Shown: in pieces, positions 1-7,532 of the stretch
Layout of the letters: each line of letters opens with the position of its first letter
Position numbering within the stretch: position 1 is the first letter of the stretch
Assembly (NCBI GenBank): GCA_026387805.1
Contig: JAPLKY010000445.1
Span: 1-11,792 of the forward strand
Origin: Candidatus Krumholzibacteriia bacterium
GTDB taxonomy: Bacteria > Krumholzibacteriota > Krumholzibacteriia > Krumholzibacteriales > Krumholzibacteriaceae
Reading direction: 5' to 3'
Length of the DNA stretch: 11,792 nucleotides
The notes under the pieces: model-generated
Told to the model about the DNA's origin: nothing
The model's input: the letters and a program-made list of their open reading frames with translations, nothing else
The model's database searches: none
Translations under genes and position numbers: made by a program

Positions 1-234
1 CACCCGCGCGTCGCCGAATGGCTCTGTCCACTCGAGGGGGACGGCCTCCTCAAATGGAAATCGCCTTCCGGCGAGCTGCAGGAGCTCCACCGCGACGCGC
101 AGACGAGGTGCGGGCGACTTCTCCCGGGAGTGCCGCACGCCGTGATCAACTTGGGCCCGGGGGAGCTGCTGCTCATGGCGGCGCGCGAGCGCGATCCGGC
201 CGGAGACCTCTCGGTGCCCGAGAAGATCGCCTGA
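1..234 (+). CDS. Cupin-like protein, C-terminal fragment
   Basis: The reading frame is open from the first base of the window to a TGA at 232-234, giving 77 residues of a gene that begins upstream. It ends 29 bases before the dehydrogenase start and runs in the same direction. Near its C-terminus it carries the pattern LLPGVPHAVINLGPGELLLMA, which resembles the second conserved strand pair of small cupin folds (a PPGxxH-type turn followed by a hydrophobic strand), as in RmlC-like sugar epimerases and related sugar-nucleotide isomerases. The metal-binding first cupin motif would lie outside the window. The cupin assignment is inference from a short fragment. A sugar-modifying role would fit the dehydrogenase next door, but no specific function can be named. 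An overlapping frame with an ATG at 18 is the upstream extension of the dehydrogenase frame and is not the coding one here. Confidence 0.55.
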   Translation, partial: HPRVAEWLCPLEGDGLLKWKSPSGELQELHRDAQTRCGRLLPGVPHAVINLGPGELLLMAARERDPAGDLSVPEKIA

Positions 235-263
235 AGCCTCGAAACGCCAAGGACGTTCATGAA

Positions 264-1223
264 ATGAAAGCGCTCGTTTTCGACGGGAAGAAGCTCGCTC
301 TCGCGGCCATGCCGGTGCCGCGCCTTCGTGCGGGCGAAGCGCTCGTCAAGGTGAATCTCGCGGGGATCTGCTCGACGGACCTCGAGATCATGCGGGGCTA
401 CCTGTCGTTCCGCGGCATCCCGGGGCACGAGTTCGTCGGCACCGTGGTCTCGGCGAGCGCGAAACACCTCATCGGAAAGCGCGTCGTCGGCGAGATCAAC
501 GTTCCCTGCGGAAAATGCGCGACGTGCAGGACCGGTCTCGGAAGACACTGCGCCTCGCGCAGCGTCCTCGGCATCAGCAGGCGAAACGGCGCTTTCGCCG
601 AGTACCTCGCCCTCCCGGTCAGAAATCTCCACGTCGTTCCGGCGAGTCTGAGCGACGAGGAGGCGGCCTTTACCGAGCTCGTCGCGGCGGCCTGCGAGAT
701 TCCCGAGCAGATCGAGATTCGTCGGGATGACACGGTGCTCGTCCTCGGCGACGGGCGTCTCGCCGCGATGGTCGCGCAGGTGCTATCTCCGAGAACGGCC
801 CGGCTCGCCGTCCTCGGCCGGAACGGCCGCAAGCTTTCCGCCCTGCGAAGGCTCGGTATCAGGACACATGGACCGCGCGCCGCGAAGTCGCTTCTGCGCT
901 CGCAGGATATCGTGATCGAATGCACGGGAAGCCCGCTCGGGCTTCCGCTCGCGGCGAGGCTTGCGAGGCCCCGGGGCCGCATCGTTCTCAAATCGACCTT
1001 TCACGGAAACCTCGAATGGAATCCGGCGCCGCTCGTCGTCGACGAGATCACGGTCGTCGGCTCCCGGTGCGGACCGTTTGAGCCGGCCCTCTCCCTTCTC
1101 CGAAAAGGCACGGTCAAGGTCCTGCCCTTCCTGAGCGCCGTCTACCCGCTCGAGCGCTGGGAGGCCGCATTCCGCGCGGCGCGGCGAGTCGGCGCCTTCA
1201 AAGTGCTCATAAGGATGGACTGA
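264..1223 (+). CDS. Zinc-dependent medium-chain alcohol dehydrogenase family protein
   Basis: A 319-residue cytoplasmic NAD(P)-dependent oxidoreductase of the zinc medium-chain dehydrogenase/reductase family. The N-terminal GroES-like domain has the catalytic zinc site: Cys36 in GICSTD and His55-Glu56 in PGHEF. The structural zinc lobe is complete, with Cys82, Cys85, Cys88 and Cys96 in the CGKCATC...HC arrangement. The Rossmann domain follows, with a nucleotide-binding turn at VLVLGDGRLAA. The length is slightly shorter than the usual 340-360. I chose the ATG at 264 because the protein then begins MKALVFDG, typical of the family, with AAGGAC upstream; the frame is open back to position 18 but that extension overlaps the preceding gene and is not family-like. 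The substrate cannot be read from sequence; threonine, polyol or sugar alcohol dehydrogenases are all relatives. It ends 3 bases before the rhomboid start, so the two are probably co-transcribed. Confidence 0.9.
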   Translation: MKALVFDGKKLALAAMPVPRLRAGEALVKVNLAGICSTDLEIMRGYLSFRGIPGHEFVGTVVSASAKHLIGKRVVGEINVPCGKCATCRTGLGRHCASRSVLGISRRNGAFAEYLALPVRNLHVVPASLSDEEAAFTELVAAACEIPEQIEIRRDDTVLVLGDGRLAAMVAQVLSPRTARLAVLGRNGRKLSALRRLGIRTHGPRAAKSLLRSQDIVIECTGSPLGLPLAARLARPRGRIVLKSTFHGNLEWNPAPLVVDEITVVGSRCGPFEPALSLLRKGTVKVLPFLSAVYPLERWEAAFRAARRVGAFKVLIRMD

Positions 1224-1226
1224 ACC

Positions 1227-1964
1227 TTGTTCCTCCCGCTCAAGGACATCAATCCGACGCATCGGCGCCCCGTCGCCACGTACACGCTCATCGCGGCGAA
1301 CGTCGCGGTATTCATCTACCAGATCTCGCTCGGCTCCCGGCTGGGCAGCGCCTTCGTCGCTTCGTACGGCGCGACACCCTTCGAGATAACGCACATGACC
1401 GATCTCGTGGGACAGGTGAAGGCAGGTCTCCCGCTCCTCCATTTTCCCGGCACGCACCCGATATTCCTCACCCTCCTCACGTCGATGTTCATCCACGGCG
1501 GGTTCGCGCACCTCGGCGGCAACATGCTCTTTCTCTGGATATTCGGGAACAACGTCGAGGATCTCCTGGGGCCGGTCAGATTCGTTCTCTTCTATCTTCT
1601 ATGCGGCCTCGCCGCGCACGCGCTTCACATCGCTTCGAATCCGTCTTCGATGGTGCCGACCGTCGGAGCGAGCGGCGCCATCTCGGGGGTCCTCGGGGCC
1701 TACCTCGTCGCGTTTCCCCGCGCGCGCGTGCTGACCCTCGTCTTTCTCGGCTTCTTCATCAGAATGGCGGTGCTGCCCGCCTTCGTCATCATCATCTACT
1801 GGTTCGTCATCCAGTTCGTCCTCGCGCTCGCCTCCCTCGGCGGAACGGGAGAAGGAGGCGTGGCATGGTTCGCCCACGTCGGGGGATTCCTCGCCGGCAT
1901 AGCGCTGATATTCGCGATGGCGGGAAGCAGGCTCTTCCGGCTCCGGAGGGTCTCGCTCGATTGA
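1227..1964 (+). CDS. Rhomboid family intramembrane serine protease
   Basis: A 245-residue polytopic inner-membrane protein that should cleave transmembrane segments of other membrane proteins. All rhomboid hallmarks are present: HGGFAHLGGNMLFLWIFG at residues 90-107 (oxyanion-side His90/His95 and Asn99), the GASGAISGVLGAY motif with nucleophile Ser149, and the catalytic His217 in AWFAHVGGFLAG. The membrane segments around these motifs are clear, and a loop of about 40 residues between the first membrane segment and the HGG motif is usual for this bacterial subtype. Translation begins at a TTG at 1227: MFLPLKDINP matches the conserved start of the subfamily, no ATG or GTG fits better, and AAGGA at 1211-1215, inside the end of the dehydrogenase gene, serves as the ribosome site. 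It lies 3 bases after that gene. Its substrate is unknown. It is convergent with the phosphatase, 30 bases away. Confidence 0.93.
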   Translation: MFLPLKDINPTHRRPVATYTLIAANVAVFIYQISLGSRLGSAFVASYGATPFEITHMTDLVGQVKAGLPLLHFPGTHPIFLTLLTSMFIHGGFAHLGGNMLFLWIFGNNVEDLLGPVRFVLFYLLCGLAAHALHIASNPSSMVPTVGASGAISGVLGAYLVAFPRARVLTLVFLGFFIRMAVLPAFVIIIYWFVIQFVLALASLGGTGEGGVAWFAHVGGFLAGIALIFAMAGSRLFRLRRVSLD

Positions 1965-1994
1965 TCGCCGGGATGACGCGCTCGGAGCGGCGCC

Positions 1995-2645
1995 TCAGAG
2001 CGGCGCGGGCATGCCGTCGAGACCGAGCGCCGATCCGTCGAGGTGCGACGTGTCGCCGAAGGACCTCAGACGCGGTTTGAAATCGAGAACGACCGTCGTG
2101 ATGGAGGCATTCGGGAGAGAGACGCTCCAGAGATCGTCCACGTGCATCCCCAGGATATGCGTCAGGTAGATGCAGATGACCCCGCCGTGCGTGATGACCG
2201 CGACGTCCCCGACGCCGGACGCGGCGCTCCCGTCCATGAATGTCACGACGCGCTTCCTGAAACGGACGAGATCCTCGCCTCCTTCGATCTTCACGGTCGA
2301 GGGCCTTCGGTACCACGCATCGAGCTTCTCCGGATCCGCGTCGCGAAGATCGCCGATGAGCCTCCCCTCCCATTCGCCGAGCGACAGCTCCCGGATCTCC
2401 GCCGAGACCTTGAGCGGAACATCCTCGCCGAGGGCGAGACGCGCGGTCTCGAGCGTGCGCCGCGCGTCGCTCGAATAGACGGCCTCGAGCGGGAGCGCCC
2501 TGAGGCGGCCCCCGAGCAGCCGCGCCTGCGTTCTTCCCATCGGGCTCAACGCCACCTGGAGGGCCGTTCCCTGGACGCGGCGCTCTCTGTTCCATGCCGA
2601 TTCCGCGTGCCGGACGAGGTATATCTTCCGCGGCAACGGACCCAT
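1995..2645 (-). CDS. Histidine phosphatase family protein (phosphoglycerate mutase-like)
   Basis: A 216-residue cytoplasmic phosphatase of the histidine phosphatase superfamily, CobC/GpmB-like branch. The phospho-acceptor motif YLVRHAES places His13 and Arg12 at the N-terminus. Other active-site residues are Arg62 in SSDARRTLETA, Glu86 in RELSLGEWEG and the second catalytic His153 in VITHGG. These indicate phosphomonoester hydrolysis through a phosphohistidine intermediate. Relatives include alpha-ribazole phosphatases and broad sugar or nucleotide phosphatases, and nothing here selects one. The frame has an ATG at 2660 and another at 2645. I chose 2645 because AAGGAG (2657-2652) lies six bases upstream, which is an ideal ribosome site, whereas the upstream ATG itself overlaps that site. 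The gene stands alone on this strand, convergent with the rhomboid gene and divergent from the propeller cluster. Confidence 0.9.
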   Translation of the reverse strand: MGPLPRKIYLVRHAESAWNRERRVQGTALQVALSPMGRTQARLLGGRLRALPLEAVYSSDARRTLETARLALGEDVPLKVSAEIRELSLGEWEGRLIGDLRDADPEKLDAWYRRPSTVKIEGGEDLVRFRKRVVTFMDGSAASGVGDVAVITHGGVICIYLTHILGMHVDDLWSVSLPNASITTVVLDFKPRLRSFGDTSHLDGSALGLDGMPAPL

Positions 2646-2657
2646 AGTGCTCTCCTT
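2646..2657 (-). promoter_or_regulatory. Shine-Dalgarno site that decides the phosphatase start
   Basis: Read on the minus strand this is AAGGAG followed by six bases and then ATG at 2645-2643. The AAGGAG immediately follows another in-frame ATG (2660-2658), so a start caller that prefers the longest frame would add five residues (MKEST). The spacing argues for the inner ATG. Confidence 0.7.
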
Positions 2658-2778
2658 CATGGCTTGCGAACTCCGCGTCTATGCGCTACCTTTGAGCTGT
2701 CATGAGGAAAACACGCGCCCGTGCCTCGAATCAAGCATCTTCTCGAGCCTCTCAGGGCTTTTCCGGAGGACACGCATA

Positions 2779-4737
2779 ATGCCCCGTCGTCTCGCGCCGC
2801 TCGCCGCGGCGTTCGTCATCGCGCTCGGCGGCGGATCCTCCGCCGCGCCCGGCGGATCTCCATCCGAAGCCGGGCTCACGCTCCTCTCACGCACGCTCAT
2901 CCAGGGCCCGGCGCGGTCTATCGCGTTCTCCCACGACGGCAACGATGTCGTCGTCGGAACGGGATGCGGGATCGCGGTGCTTCGGGGGAAGGACGGCTTT
3001 CGGAATCCCGCATTTCTCCCGCTCGACGGGGAGCCGCTCGATATGATCGTGCGGGGTCCCGTGGCTTACGTGGCGGCCGCGGGCGGCGGGCTCGTGGTGT
3101 TCAAGATCTTCGGCCCCGACGCTCCCCGGGAAATCTTCCGGCACGCCAGAATCAGGGCCGAGAAACTGGCTCTCGCGCAAGGCGCGCTCTTCGCCGCCGA
3201 CATGCAGGGAAAACTGCATACGTTCGAATTCATCGATTCGCTCGAGCTTCGTTTCGTCGAAACGAAGCAGCTTCCCGCGGCCGTGATCTCCCTCGCAGCC
3301 GAGGGGGATCTCCTCGCGATCGTCCATCCGGACAAGGTGTCGATATGCCGCATCGCGCCGGGAGGCGCGATCCGGGAGATTTCGCAGGTGGCTCTTGGAA
3401 GCGCCCCAAAGAGCCCGGACGGCGCGAAAGCAGGAACGGGCGCGAAGAAGGGAATCATCAGCCGCAAGGTTCTCCTCGTTCTCACCTCGGCCGGCGACGT
3501 TCAATGCTGGGATCTCGCGAGACCCGATCGCCCCGCGGCTCTCGAGCCCCTCCGCGTCAAGGGCGTGGCCGACGTCGCCGTCTCGGACGGCGAAGGGATG
3601 CTTCTCACGGGCCTCCAGTTTCTCCTCCCCTTCGACGTCGAGCGTCCCTCGGAGGCCGGCGGCGGCGCGCGGGTGAAGCTGAAATCGGGAAAGGGATTCT
3701 CGATCGAGAGCCTCAATCGCTACGCCCAACCGCTCGCCACGGGGAGCCCCGCGGCGAGCGAAACAGACGGCGAAACGCAGAGGGCAACCGGCGTTTTCAT
3801 GGCGGGCAAGCGCCTCGCCGTCGTCGCACCGTTCGACGGCGTGCGCGTCTACGATCTCGATCGCGGCGGAGCCACGTTCATCGACTTCTTCCCGACGCGC
3901 GGCTTCGCGATCAGCCTCGTCGCCGCGGACGGCCTCCTCTACGTCGCGAACGGCTATGACGGCGTGCGCATCGGAAGAGTCGGGCGCGACGGATCGATCG
4001 ACTGGATCGGACACATCCAGACGGTCGAGGCGCGCGACGTCGCTCTCGGCGGCGCGTATCTCTTTATCGCTGACGGGATGGGCGGGCTCAAGGCGGCGGA
4101 CGTGAGCGACCCGGCGCGCGCGAAGATCGTCGGACGGCATGAATCCCCCTACTTCATGTCCGCCCTCGTCGTCAAGGAAGGGCGCGCGTATTGCGCCGGA
4201 GGGCTCGGGGGCGTGGAGATCGTGGACGTCGCGGAGCCGCGGCGGCCGAAGCTCGTCTGGCGCCGGGATTTCTCCGAAGTCCGGGGCATCGACGTCGACG
4301 GGCGCTATCTCTATTTCGCCGACGGATACGAGGGCTGCCGCATCTACTCGCTCGCCGCCGGCGCGCCCGCGGCCGTCTCGGTCCTCGATACGCCCGGCTG
4401 GAACTGCGATTGCTTCGTGGTCAGAAACATCGCGTACCTCGCGGACGGCGGCGCGGGGATCTCCGTCGTCGACGTCTCGGACAGGAAGAAGCCCCGCATC
4501 GTCGGCTCGCTTTCGCTCGGGACCGTCGCGCGGGCGGTTCACGCGTTCGGAAAAACGCTCTTCGCCGCGGCACATACGAGGGGCGTGGCCGCAATCGACG
4601 TGTCGAATCCGAGCAGGCCCTCGTTCGCCGCCTGGTACGATACCGCCGACGACGCCCGCGGGATCTTCGTCGACGACAACTTCGTCTATGCCGCGAGCGG
4701 CTCCGGAGGAGTCTACGTTTTCAGGTATTCGCACTGA
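2779..4737 (+). CDS. Secreted double beta-propeller protein with LVIVD-type repeats
   Basis: A 652-residue exported protein. The start at 2779 is supported by GGAGGA at 2765-2770 and gives a short basic N-terminus (MPRR) and an alanine-rich hydrophobic stretch ending near SSAA, a Sec signal peptide without a lipobox cysteine. The frame is open back to 2647, but that part overlaps the divergent gene and is not signal-like. The mature protein is a chain of repeats, each with a strand pattern such as YLADGGAGISVVDVSDRKKPRIVG, characteristic of LVIVD beta-propeller repeats. The recurring loop glycine falls near residues 63, 103, 143, 185, 239, 279, 353, 394, 435, 477, 518, 559, 601 and 643: 14 units, consistent with two seven-bladed propellers, with extra loops near residues 198-230 and 290-340. 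Cysteines sit at 63, 190, 243, 472, 520, 543 and 545. Such proteins are usually surface or periplasmic and bind other molecules; no catalytic motif is visible and the ligand is unknown. Confidence 0.85.
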   Translation: MPRRLAPLAAAFVIALGGGSSAAPGGSPSEAGLTLLSRTLIQGPARSIAFSHDGNDVVVGTGCGIAVLRGKDGFRNPAFLPLDGEPLDMIVRGPVAYVAAAGGGLVVFKIFGPDAPREIFRHARIRAEKLALAQGALFAADMQGKLHTFEFIDSLELRFVETKQLPAAVISLAAEGDLLAIVHPDKVSICRIAPGGAIREISQVALGSAPKSPDGAKAGTGAKKGIISRKVLLVLTSAGDVQCWDLARPDRPAALEPLRVKGVADVAVSDGEGMLLTGLQFLLPFDVERPSEAGGGARVKLKSGKGFSIESLNRYAQPLATGSPAASETDGETQRATGVFMAGKRLAVVAPFDGVRVYDLDRGGATFIDFFPTRGFAISLVAADGLLYVANGYDGVRIGRVGRDGSIDWIGHIQTVEARDVALGGAYLFIADGMGGLKAADVSDPARAKIVGRHESPYFMSALVVKEGRAYCAGGLGGVEIVDVAEPRRPKLVWRRDFSEVRGIDVDGRYLYFADGYEGCRIYSLAAGAPAAVSVLDTPGWNCDCFVVRNIAYLADGGAGISVVDVSDRKKPRIVGSLSLGTVARAVHAFGKTLFAAAHTRGVAAIDVSNPSRPSFAAWYDTADDARGIFVDDNFVYAASGSGGVYVFRYSH

Positions 4738-4753
4738 GGAGGAAGGAGACCTC

Positions 4754-6655
4754 ATGTTCAGGCTCAGGGCGCCGCGTTTCAATGATATTCGGTATCCGTT
4801 CGTTCTCGCGCTCATCGCGACGCTTCTCGCGCCGGGCGCGGGGAACGCCCAGGAGTTCGGCTTCCCCGGAGGAGCGCTCGTCACGGCCGACATGAACCAT
4901 TCGCTTTCGGTGTTTCACCCGGGCTCCGTCGGATACGTCGCGATCACCGCCGATATCGCCGCGGGATGGCACATCAACGCCGAGAAGCCTCTCGAATCGT
5001 ACCTCATCCCGACGGTCCTCGAGGTGAGTGCGCCCGCCGGGATAGAGATCGTGCGGCTCCTCTACCCCGAGCCCGTTCTCAGAAAGCTCGAGATCAGCGA
5101 GACGAAGATGGCCCTCTATGACGGCATCGCCGTGTTCGGGGCGGTCATTCGCGTCGGCCCCGATGTCCTTCCGGGATCGTACCGCATCACGGCGACGATC
5201 CGGTACCAGGGCTGCAACAACCTCACCTGCGTCGAGCCGGCGAGCGCCTCGGCGGACGACACGATCCGCGTGGGAACGCTCGACGAAGGCGTCGAGCAGC
5301 TCGATACGGAGATCTTCTCGAAACCTCCCTTCGCCGGAGACGACGGCGCCCCCGTCGGCGTCGAAGCCGCCGCGTCGGTCGCCGGAGACTTCGGGAAGAT
5401 GCTCGCGGAGCGCGGGCTCGCCCTCACCTTCCTCATCATCTTTTTCAGCGGCCTCGCCCTCAACCTCACACCCTGCATCTACCCTCTCATCCCGATCACG
5501 ATCAGCTACTTCGGCGGACAGGCGGGCGGGCGCGCCTCGCGCGTGTTCCTCCTCGCGCTCCTCTATGTGTTCGGGATGTCGATAACGTACAGCATCCTCG
5601 GCACGATCGCCGCGATGACGGGCAGCCTCTTCGGCTCCGCCCTCCAGAACCCGTTCGTCGTTCTGATTCTCGCCGCGATCCTCGTTGCGCTCGCCCTCTC
5701 GATGTTCGGGCTCTGGGAAATCCGCATGCCGATGTTCCTCGCGCGGCGCACGGGATCGGCGCGCCAGGGCTACGCGGGCGCGGTCGTCATGGGGCTCACG
5801 ATGGGGATCGTCGCGGCGCCGTGCATCGGCCCCTTCGTCCTCGGGCTCCTCACCTACGTGGGCGAGATGGGCAAGCCGCTCCTCGGCTTCTTCATGTTCT
5901 TCACGCTCGCCTGGGGGATCGGGCTCCCCTTCCTTGTGCTCGGCACGCTCTCGGGAAGCCTCTCGCGCCTCCCCCGTTCGGGTGACTGGATGGTCTGGGT
6001 GCGGAAGATCTTCGGATTCATCCTCATCGCGATGGCGCTCTACTTCATGCGGCATCTCGCGGGATCGAAACTCGTTTCGATCGGCTACGCGGCGATCGCG
6101 ATTGCCGGAGGAGTGTATCTCGGCTGGATCGACCGGTCGGCCGGCGCGGGCCGGGGCTTCAAGGTTCTGAAACGCGCGGTCGGCATCGCGGGCGTCGGCC
6201 TCGGCGCGGCGTTTCTCGTCTTTCCGGCGATGCGCGGAGGCGGGGACGCGAATCCGCGGGGAATCGCGTGGCAGCCTTTCAACGAAGAGGCGGTCTTCAA
6301 CGCCGCGCGCGAGGGAAAGATGGTCGTCATCGATTTTTCGGCCGCGTGGTGCCTCCCGTGCCATGAGCTCGACACAAAGACCTTCGTCGATCCGGAAGTC
6401 GTCGGGCTCTCCGCCGGCTTCGTCCCCCTGCGGGTCGACCTCACGAAATCGGGCGTGATCGAGACGAAGATAAAAAACGATTACCGGGTTCGAGGGGTTC
6501 CGACTATCATCTTCATCGACCGGGCCGGGAAGGAGCGCCCTGAGCTCAGAGCGACGGGATTCATCGACGCTTCCGAGTTCGCGCGACGCGTCGAGGCGCT
6601 CGCCGGCGCGCCGGCCGCCGGCGCCGGAGCCGCCGACCCGCGAACGGCAAGGTGA
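4754..6655 (+). CDS. dsbD: Thiol:disulfide interchange protein DsbD
   Basis: A 633-residue inner-membrane protein that moves electrons from cytoplasmic thioredoxin to periplasmic thiol proteins. The ATG at 4754 follows a purine-rich GGAGGAAGGAG ribosome site and opens a signal peptide ending near GNAQ. Three modules are complete. The periplasmic N-terminal domain carries the Cys154-Cys159 pair in GCNNLTC. The transmembrane domain has Cys241 in LTPCIYP and Cys357 in APCIGP, the two conserved membrane cysteines of the CcdA/DsbD core. The C-terminal thioredoxin-like domain has Cys533-Leu-Pro-Cys536 in AAWCLPCHE. All six redox cysteines needed for the relay are therefore present, and the length is close to the usual 570-650. 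It starts 16 bases after the propeller gene and ends 4 bases before the FAH gene, so it belongs to the same transcription unit. Downstream clients could include disulfide isomerases, cytochrome c maturation factors or the propeller itself; the last is inference. Confidence 0.95.
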   Translation: MFRLRAPRFNDIRYPFVLALIATLLAPGAGNAQEFGFPGGALVTADMNHSLSVFHPGSVGYVAITADIAAGWHINAEKPLESYLIPTVLEVSAPAGIEIVRLLYPEPVLRKLEISETKMALYDGIAVFGAVIRVGPDVLPGSYRITATIRYQGCNNLTCVEPASASADDTIRVGTLDEGVEQLDTEIFSKPPFAGDDGAPVGVEAAASVAGDFGKMLAERGLALTFLIIFFSGLALNLTPCIYPLIPITISYFGGQAGGRASRVFLLALLYVFGMSITYSILGTIAAMTGSLFGSALQNPFVVLILAAILVALALSMFGLWEIRMPMFLARRTGSARQGYAGAVVMGLTMGIVAAPCIGPFVLGLLTYVGEMGKPLLGFFMFFTLAWGIGLPFLVLGTLSGSLSRLPRSGDWMVWVRKIFGFILIAMALYFMRHLAGSKLVSIGYAAIAIAGGVYLGWIDRSAGAGRGFKVLKRAVGIAGVGLGAAFLVFPAMRGGGDANPRGIAWQPFNEEAVFNAAREGKMVVIDFSAAWCLPCHELDTKTFVDPEVVGLSAGFVPLRVDLTKSGVIETKIKNDYRVRGVPTIIFIDRAGKERPELRATGFIDASEFARRVEALAGAPAAGAGAADPRTAR

Positions 6656-6659
6656 ACGC

Positions 6660-7520
6660 ATGAAACTCGTATGCTTCGAGAAGGCGGGCAGGCGCGCGGG
6701 CGTGGTCGTCGCCGACATGATCCTCGACGTGAGCTCGGCGCTGCACTGCGCGCCCGTAACGGTCGAGGACCTTTTCCGCCGCGGCCTCGTCCCCGAGGTC
6801 CAGAACCTCGCCGATAACGCGGCCGAGATGGACCGGTCGCATTTCCTTCCCCTCGTAGAAACGCGCCTCCATGCGCCCGTCCAGAGCCCGAGCAAGATCG
6901 TCTGCCTCGGCCTGAACTACCGCGGCCACGCCCTCGAGCAGAGGAAAGAGCCGCCCGAACGGCCGCTCCTTTTCGCGAAGGCCCCGAGCGCGCTCGCCGG
7001 TCCCTACGACGACATCGTCATCCGTCCCGGGGTCGAGAACGTCGACGCCGAGGCCGAGCTCGCCGTCGTGATCGGGCGCGAGGGCACGATGATCCCGGCG
7101 GCGGAGGCCCTTTCCCACGTCGCCGGCTACATGGCGTTCAACGACGTGTGCGCTCGCGCAATCCAGCGCGAGGACAAGCAGTGGTTCCGGGGGAAGAGCT
7201 TCGACACCTTCGCCCCCTGCGGCCCCTGGATCGTGACGGCGAACGAGCTCGGCGATCCGGGCGCGCTCGCGATCCGTCAGAGGTTGGGAGCCGTCGTGAT
7301 GCAGGAGGGCACGACCGCGGATATGACCTTCGGCGTGGGCGCAATAATCTCTTTCGTCTCGTCTTCGATGACGCTCTTCCCGGGAGACATAATCTCGACG
7401 GGCACGCCCGCGGGGGTCGGCGTCTTCCGCGATCCGCCCGTGTTTCTCAAGGACGGGGACGTCGTGACCGTCGAGATCGAGAGAATCGGAAGCATCAGGA
7501 ACAGGGTCAGAGCCCTGTAG
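6660..7520 (+). CDS. Fumarylacetoacetate hydrolase (FAH) family protein
   Basis: A 286-residue soluble enzyme of the FAH superfamily, which hydrolyses, decarboxylates or isomerises acylpyruvates and 2-oxo acid breakdown products using a divalent metal. The short N-terminal extension (residues 1-70) is followed by the catalytic domain starting at KIVCLGLNYRGHA. Metal ligands are visible as Glu131 and Glu133 in VDAEAELAVVIG and Asp162 in AFNDV. The active-site lysine is Lys179 in RGKSFD, and the conserved TGTPAGVG loop begins at Thr247. This layout fits 5-oxopent-3-ene-1,2,5-tricarboxylate decarboxylase/isomerase-like and acylpyruvase-like members (oxaloacetate tautomerase is another possibility). 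The ATG at 6660 lies 4 bases after dsbD, and its ribosome site AAGGTG is inside the end of dsbD, which suggests translational coupling. No pathway partner is nearby, so the substrate is open. Confidence 0.92.
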   Translation: MKLVCFEKAGRRAGVVVADMILDVSSALHCAPVTVEDLFRRGLVPEVQNLADNAAEMDRSHFLPLVETRLHAPVQSPSKIVCLGLNYRGHALEQRKEPPERPLLFAKAPSALAGPYDDIVIRPGVENVDAEAELAVVIGREGTMIPAAEALSHVAGYMAFNDVCARAIQREDKQWFRGKSFDTFAPCGPWIVTANELGDPGALAIRQRLGAVVMQEGTTADMTFGVGAIISFVSSSMTLFPGDIISTGTPAGVGVFRDPPVFLKDGDVVTVEIERIGSIRNRVRAL

Positions 7521-7532
7521 AAGCGGGGAACG

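Noticed and set aside
18..263. N-terminal extension of the dehydrogenase from an ATG at 18
   Set aside because: The extension is Arg/Gly/Ala-rich, overlaps the cupin-like gene in another frame, and the family start MKALVFDG lies at 264.
1990..2006. Hairpin GCGCC-7-GGCGC between the convergent rhomboid and phosphatase genes
   Set aside because: Five base pairs and no T tract on either strand; such short GC stems are frequent at this base composition.
2664..2692. Possible plus-strand promoter TTGCGA-17-TACCTT for the propeller cluster
   Set aside because: Only four and three of six matches. A promoter must exist in the 133-base divergent gap, but I cannot place it with confidence on either strand.
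2887..4893. Long minus-strand open frame (668 codons) opposite the propeller and dsbD
   Set aside because: It is rich in Arg, Asp, Glu and Ala with no recognisable motif, lacks a ribosome site, and is the expected mirror of G/C-ending codons. The plus-strand proteins have clear domains.
4721..6895. Minus-strand open frame of 724 codons opposite dsbD
   Set aside because: Charged low-complexity translation with no domain, fully antisense to a well-supported DsbD; treated as a shadow of high GC content.
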